Assembly (NCBI GenBank): GCA_045864775.1
Contig: BTVR01000001.1
Span: 992,001-1,056,000 of the forward strand
DNA from: Macondimonas sp045864775
GTDB taxonomy: Bacteria > Pseudomonadota > Gammaproteobacteria > UBA5335
DNA length: 64,000 nucleotides
Direction of reading: 5' to 3'
Positions 60,931-64,000 of the stretch are shown piece after piece. Every line of letters starts with the position of its first letter. The first letter of the stretch is position 1. Below the pieces are notes generated by a model. That model saw only the letters and a program-made list of their open reading frames with translations. It did not search any database and was not told the DNA's origin. Position numbers and translations under genes: made by a program.

Positions 60931-61485
60931 TCACAGCACCTCCCCAACCTTGGAAAACAGCCGCTCGAAACGCGCCAGCTCATCGGGCTTGAGCGTTGCC
61001 GCCGTGAGCGCCGGCAAGACGGCTTGCGCCACGCGGTAGTGGTTGAAGCCGCCGTCCTTCAGCAGCGTGATGTCCTTGGCCTTAAGCCAGTGATTGATGC
61101 GCTCGATCATACGCGGCTGCGCGCCCATATCGGCGCCCGTCAGCACGATGCCATTCAGTTCCTTGGCATAGGCCGCGTTGAACGCCGCGATGTAGGCATT
61201 AGCCGGCAGCAGTTCCTCAATATCCGCCTCGGTTGGCGCGGGATCGAGGAACATTAAGAAGTCGAGGACGCGCTTGCGTTCAATCAGCTTCTGCCGGACT
61301 AGATCGTCGAGTTTCTGGTGTGGGGTGCTGGCGCGGTCGTGCAGCACCACCAGCTTCAGCTTATTGGAGCCGAGCAGCGCGACGAAGGTGGCCAACTTGT
61401 CGAGGCCGCCGACCGGCACCAGGATCGCGTCGCCCAGCCGCCGAGTTGCATCGCCAGCGCGCTGGCGACGCAACTCGATCTTCAT
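60931..61485 (-). CDS. TOPRIM-domain fragment of an OLD/AAA-ATPase-like nuclease (cassette)
   Basis: ATG 61485 opens a 184-residue protein. Its start DAILVPVGGLDKLATFVALLGSNKLKLVVLHDR resembles the TOPRIM half of OLD-family ATP-dependent nucleases. Later it has PTEADIEELLPANAYIAAFNAAYAKEL, like the conserved acidic region of that family. The N-terminal ATPase (about 350 residues) is absent; upstream DNA looks like a group II intron end. It is probably a remnant of a defence-type nuclease, possibly still expressed as a short protein. The usual first TOPRIM glutamate is not evident. Confidence 0.55.
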   Translation of the reverse strand: MKIELRRQRAGDATRRLGDAILVPVGGLDKLATFVALLGSNKLKLVVLHDRASTPHQKLDDLVRQKLIERKRVLDFLMFLDPAPTEADIEELLPANAYIAAFNAAYAKELNGIVLTGADMGAQPRMIERINHWLKAKDITLLKDGGFNHYRVAQAVLPALTAATLKPDELARFERLFSKVGEVL

Positions 61486-61494
61486 CGGCAACTA

Positions 61495-61739
61495 CCAAAA
61501 TCCATTAACCTAGAATCCCCGGACTTCCTACTTACAACTGGTACGGCAAAAGCGGGCAGGTCACTGGATGCATCACGCCTCATATCCGGTTTTTGTTCAT
61601 CGCCCCGCCGCTTCGGATTGGGCTTCCTCCAGACCCCACCTCGCGACGACGCCCTTGCCCTTCTCCTTGCCTTCGGCTCTGCGTAAACCTGGCCATAGGA
61701 CTTTCACCTACGAAGTAACGCGCCATGCCCGGCGCACAC
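61495..61739 (-). mobile_element. Probable 5' fragment of a group II intron at an attC
   Basis: Reading the minus strand from 61739, the sequence starts GTGTGCGCCGGGCATGGCGC and continues GGTGAAAGTCC...GGCC and GAAGGCAAGGAGAAGGGC. These resemble the GUGYG start and domain I of bacterial group II introns. It begins exactly where the attC at 61740-61804 should have its GTTRRRY core and ends before the TOPRIM ORF. No reverse transcriptase is present. Group II introns that target attC sites are known. This call rests on motif memory only. Confidence 0.4.
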
Positions 61740-61804
61740 GTTTGACATGAGGGGCGGCCAAGGGCGATAGCCCTTGGACGTCCCCCTCGATGGAAGGGTT
61801 AGAC
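61740..61804. repeat. attC site, one core interrupted
   Basis: GTTAGAC (61798-61804) is the right core and contains the stop of the GNAT gene. The palindrome GGGGCGGCCAAGGGC / GCCCTTGGACGTCCCC is complete, but the left core expected near 61740 is replaced by the start of the intron-like fragment. Confidence 0.75.
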
Positions 61805-62269
61805 GGCATTGTGGGCTTGGCTCAGCTGCATGGGTTGGAACGCGACTCCGTTGGCTTGAACTACTGGTCCACTGGCGATAAAGCCAAACCTTTCGTACAC
61901 GGGCACTGCGTTCAGGCTCGAATTGACCGTGAATTTGCCTGGGTTGCCCAACAGGAGGGCCTTAGCCTTGACCATGTCCCACAGTTTGCCGCCAAGGCCT
62001 CGACCTTGAAGTGGCACCGCTACAAACAGATGGTAGAGGTGACTGTTGTCTCGAAGCGCGACGACGCCAACCAACTGGCCCTGATCTTCGGCGACCAAGT
62101 ACTCGAAGTTGCTGGCGGCCACATAGCCTTGAATTGCCGATTCGCTGATGGCTGCAAGGAATGGCTCAGCGCCTTCTCCTGAAGGAGATACCAAGAAAGG
62201 TGTACTCAGCTCGCGAATGAGAGCACTGATTCTTGGGGCGTCTGCAATGGTTGCGCGCTGAATCTTCAT
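61799..62269 (-). CDS. GNAT acetyltransferase (cassette)
   Basis: ATG 62269 is chosen (MKIQRATIADAPRI); an earlier start at 62281 lies at the attC. The 156-residue protein has ISALIRELSTPFL, DNSHLYHLFVAVPLQGRGLGGKLWDMV (acetyl-CoA loop) and NSSLNAVPVYERFGF. It stops with TAA inside the attC core. Close in style to the widespread cassette GNATs with unknown substrates. Confidence 0.87.
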   Translation of the reverse strand: MKIQRATIADAPRISALIRELSTPFLVSPSGEGAEPFLAAISESAIQGYVAASNFEYLVAEDQGQLVGVVALRDNSHLYHLFVAVPLQGRGLGGKLWDMVKAKALLLGNPGKFTVNSSLNAVPVYERFGFIASGPVVQANGVAFQPMQLSQAHNAV

Positions 62270-62272
62270 GCC

Positions 62273-62332
62273 GCCTAACACTTGAGTTAAGCCGCGCCGC
62301 GAAGCGGCGTCGGCTTGGACGAATTGTTAGCT
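62273..62332. repeat. attC site (60 bp, aadA type)
   Basis: GCCTAAC (62273-62279) and GTTAGCT (62326-62332) with arms AAGCCGCGCCGC and GCGGCGTCGGCTT. Nearly identical to the site at 62873-62932. Canonical orientation is on the minus strand. Confidence 0.93.
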
Positions 62333-62869
62333 GCCATACGCGCGGCTGAAGAACGGCATGACAGTAGCAAAAAACGTGCCGCGGCTAGAGAGATACTCTT
62401 GATGCTTCGCAAACTGCTCAAGTTGGCCCTGGTATTCCGGCTTAAGCAGATGCCTGTAGCTGTACTGCCACCAGACGTGAAATGCTTTCATTATCGGCGG
62501 GTTTTTCTGGGTGAGGGCATAGTACAGGCAGATGCAGTCAAACAGAACCCAGTCCGTAGATGAAGGATTGAAGTCAATGTTCGCATCAGCGACGCGATCC
62601 GCGTGCTTGAAGAAGTTTTCGTGGCGCTTGAGATAGAAGCGCATCTCTTCCTCTTGGCCGGGTTTGGCCCGCTTCATCATCAGATCTCGGAATGACTCTA
62701 TTTCCAGTTCCTTACTCTTCGAAACATCGTTGAGAATGCCAAACGCCGCGCCGGCCAAGGTGTGTATGGAGATCGGGTCTTCGCTGCTGAAGTACAGACG
62801 CAAAGCAGTCTCAAGCTGACGTTTTGCTGCGTCAATTTTTGAGACCGAGATTGCGACGTTCTTTGTCAT
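62327..62869 (-). CDS. Cassette protein of unknown function, helical
   Basis: ATG 62869 (MTKNVAISVSKIDAAKRQLETAL) is preferred over 62881, which lies in the attC. The 180-residue protein is rich in helix and aromatic residues: LYFSSEDPISIHTLAGAAFGIL, RFYLKRHENFFKHADRVADANIDFNPSS and FDCICLYYALTQKNPPIMKAFHVWW. Proteins of this pattern recur in integron arrays; the ISIHTLAGAA and KHENFFKHA stretches suggest a conserved helical bundle, perhaps HEPN-like, but no R-x4-6-H motif is clear. It stops in the attC core. Confidence 0.75.
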   Translation of the reverse strand: MTKNVAISVSKIDAAKRQLETALRLYFSSEDPISIHTLAGAAFGILNDVSKSKELEIESFRDLMMKRAKPGQEEEMRFYLKRHENFFKHADRVADANIDFNPSSTDWVLFDCICLYYALTQKNPPIMKAFHVWWQYSYRHLLKPEYQGQLEQFAKHQEYLSSRGTFFATVMPFFSRAYGS

Positions 62870-62872
62870 GGC

Positions 62873-62932
62873 AGCTAACACCTGAGTTAAGCCGCGCCGC
62901 GAAGCGGCGTCGGCTTGGATGAAGTGTTAGGC
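62873..62932. repeat. attC site (60 bp, aadA type)
   Basis: AGCTAAC (62873-62879) and GTTAGGC (62926-62932) with the same arms as 62273-62332; differences are mostly in the outer cores. Confidence 0.93.
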
Positions 62933-62933
62933 G

Positions 62934-63144
62934 TCACCGATTTTGCTGGAGAACGTGCGACAGCGCGCTCCCGGAAGCGGCTTGGTAGCACTGCCAATAG
63001 AGCTTAAGCCAATAGTCACGATCCCTCTTCTGGGCATCCGTGGTGTTTTCCCAGCTCGAAATGTACGTCATCAGCTCCAACGCGACGCGTACATTGGGAT
63101 CGGTCTTGACGGCAACGGGACCAGATACGGAGATTGTCAGCCAT
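62934..63144 (-). pseudogene. Small cassette ORF of unknown function with an apparent frameshift
   Basis: The best start is ATG 63144, preceded by AGGAG, giving MADNLRIW. Removing one base near 63118-63122 then joins it to PVAVKTDPNVRVALELMTYISSWENTTDAQ and DRDYWLKLYWQCYQAASGSALSHVL, ending at TGA 62934 beside the attC. Without the correction the second frame has no well-placed start. The protein would have about 70 residues; family unknown. It shares a cassette with the VOC gene, since no attC separates them. Confidence 0.5.
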
Positions 63145-63171
63145 GCTTTGTTGCTCCTGTGGGCCAAGCAG

Positions 63172-63588
63172 TCACTCTGACCATTGCGGATTCCAGACCA
63201 CCTCCCAAAGGTGGCCATCTGGATCTTGAAAGTAACCGGAGTAGCCACCCCAAAAGGTTTCGTGTGCCGGCTTCACGATGAAAGCACCCGCGGATGTTGC
63301 TTTTGCCATGACTGCATCAACTTCCGCTTTTGATGTGACATTGTGGCCAAGCGTCATTTCGGTGGGGCTAGCGGGGCCAACAACAAGCCCAGTGTCATGG
63401 CTGATGCTCTTGCGGGGCCACAAGGCCAGACGCAAGCTTGACTGAAGCTGGATGAACACCACCGCCCCGTACTCAAACTCTTTGCCGATGATGCCTTCAG
63501 TAAGAAAGCCCAAGCCATCTCGATAGAAACGCAATGATGCTTCAAGGTCGTTGACTCCGAGTGTGATGACAGTGATTCGAGGCTTCAT
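63172..63588 (-). CDS. VOC-superfamily (glyoxalase/bleomycin-resistance-like) protein
   Basis: The start ATG 63588 follows GGAGCGGAGAGC; the frame continues upstream but that part is attC and GFA-gene antisense. The 138-residue protein has MKPRITVITLGVNDLEASLRFYRDGLGF, the metal-ligand region around GHNV, and GYSGYFQDPDGHLWEVVWNP. VOC proteins bind a divalent metal and act as glyoxalases, dioxygenases or drug-binding proteins; the substrate is unknown. It begins just after the mini-attC. Confidence 0.87.
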   Translation of the reverse strand: MKPRITVITLGVNDLEASLRFYRDGLGFLTEGIIGKEFEYGAVVFIQLQSSLRLALWPRKSISHDTGLVVGPASPTEMTLGHNVTSKAEVDAVMAKATSAGAFIVKPAHETFWGGYSGYFQDPDGHLWEVVWNPQWSE

Positions 63589-63605
63589 GCTCTCCGCTCC
63601 TTTGG

Positions 63606-63637
63606 GCCCAACCCCGCGGCTCAGCCGACCGTTGGGC
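63606..63637. repeat. Miniature attC-like site (32 bp)
   Basis: GCCCAAC (63606-63612) and GTTGGGC (63631-63637) are perfect complementary cores separated by only 18 bases (CCCGCGGCTCAGCCGACC). The site lies directly between the GFA stop and the VOC gene, where an attC is expected, but it is about half the usual minimum length. Confidence 0.55.
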
Positions 63638-64000
63638 CTAGCGTTGCGGAACATCGCCCTCTGAAAATTGTGGCAACGTGTCGTTGATGGGCCACCAGTT
63701 GCACTTGGAGCCTGTATAGAAATGAGCAACAGGGCGAGCATGCAGCGGCTCATTGATGAGGCCAGCGCGAATACGAAGGACACCAGGCAATGAATCCCTG
63801 TGGCTAAAAAGCGGAGAACCGCAGGTGCTGCAAAAGACGCGCTTCTTGCCTGCAGACGACTCAAATTCTTTCAGCAACTCCACACCCTTGACGAGGGTAA
63901 ACGCTGAACGTACCACCGGTGTATTCGTAGCGAAGGGCGTGCCCTGGGCTTTACGGCATTGCGAGCAGTGACAAACCTGAATAGGCTCCAGCACTCCGTG
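63638..64000 (-). CDS. GFA-family (CENP-V/glutathione-dependent formaldehyde-activating) protein, partial
   Basis: The gene is cut by the window edge; the frame is open to 64000. The visible 118 residues include VCHCSQCRKAQGTPFATNTPV, with the zinc cysteines C-x-C-x2-C, and VFCSTCGSPLFSHRD with C-x2-C. The first zinc ligands (usually in a GSCLCGAVRY start) lie beyond the edge. GFA proteins bind zinc; glutathione-formaldehyde condensation has been reported for one member, but most are uncharacterised. It ends with TAG next to the mini-attC. Confidence 0.85.
   Translation of the reverse strand, partial: HGVLEPIQVCHCSQCRKAQGTPFATNTPVVRSAFTLVKGVELLKEFESSAGKKRVFCSTCGSPLFSHRDSLPGVLRIRAGLINEPLHARPVAHFYTGSKCNWWPINDTLPQFSEGDVPQR

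Larger units (their letters stand above)
57446..64000. mobile_element. Integron gene-cassette array
   Basis: About eleven short genes are separated by attC-like sites: imperfect inverted repeats bounded by RYYYAAC and GTTRRRY-type cores. Several gene stops lie inside the attC core (GCCTAAC or GTCTAAC), which is typical of cassettes. Base composition is lower in GC than the chromosome and varies from gene to gene. Two 60-bp sites (62273-62332 and 62873-62932) are of the aadA cassette type and, read on the minus strand, have the canonical orientation. No integrase gene or attI site lies in the window. Confidence 0.88.

Noticed and set aside
57446..64000. CRISPR array as an explanation of the repeated palindromes.
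   Set aside because: Repeats differ in sequence and length, are hundreds of bases apart and flank genes; attC structure fits instead.

Overview
The window looks like the chromosome of a high-GC gammaproteobacterium. The evidence is the gene order trpG-trpD-trpC / speD / coq7 / rplM-rpsI, an E. coli-type SpeD, Coq7 (ubiquinone synthesis), and an ilvB-ilvH-ilvC-pssA-leuA run. An AlkB-like hydroxylase, an aldehyde dehydrogenase and an acyl-CoA dehydrogenase suggest a strain with a hydrocarbon or fatty-acid lifestyle. I cannot name the species.

Layout. (1) 1-2460: accessory DNA with a two-gene operon of unknown function (a membrane protein with a restriction-nuclease-like motif, then a coiled-coil double zinc-ribbon protein), a broken gene and a strong terminator. 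(2) 2567-8099: aguB, a divergent DAHP synthase and mfd. (3) 8200-10067: two OmpW-like outer-membrane proteins. (4) 10385-17386, minus strand: ilvB-ilvH-ilvC-pssA-leuA-udg-rimI, divergent from proS and a lytic transglycosylase. (5) 19887-26394: surface polysaccharide genes (GT4, flippase, acyltransferase, sugar aminotransferase, polyprenyl glycosylphosphotransferase). (6) 26480-33723: acyl-CoA dehydrogenase-MoxR-VWA operon, aldehyde dehydrogenase, AlkB-like enzyme, alpha/beta hydrolase. (7) 33789-39011: a 1740-residue protein joining an exonuclease-like domain, a RecQ helicase and a UvrD-like helicase. (8) 39177-47578: egtBD (ergothioneine), tRNA-Gln(CUG), rpsI/rplM, a 2Fe-2S ferredoxin, coq7, speD, osmC and trpCDG.

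(9) 48194-56481: a remnant of an integrative and conjugative element of the PFGI-1/ICEclc kind. It holds two divergent LysR regulators, a possible BisR-like gene, alpA, parA, a HicA-like small gene, parB, a DUF2857 gene and an STY4528-type gene. There is no integrase or conjugation gene. The last gene contains a helically phased set of palindromes followed by an AT-rich patch. (10) 56482-57168: a decapitated SRAP (YedK/HMCES) gene.

(11) 57446-64000: an integron gene-cassette array. I find nine attC-like sites in the 52-98 bp range plus one 32-bp miniature. The cassette genes include three GNAT acetyltransferases, a peroxiredoxin, a chorismate mutase, an ABM-domain fragment, a TOPRIM fragment, a VOC protein and a GFA protein. 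Several carry apparent one-base frameshifts in short runs, which may be decay or assembly error. A probable group II intron 5' fragment begins exactly at the end of one attC. Genes left of about 59,560 point right and those right of it point left. No integrase gene is visible; if the two best-oriented attC sites are representative, it would lie beyond position 64000.
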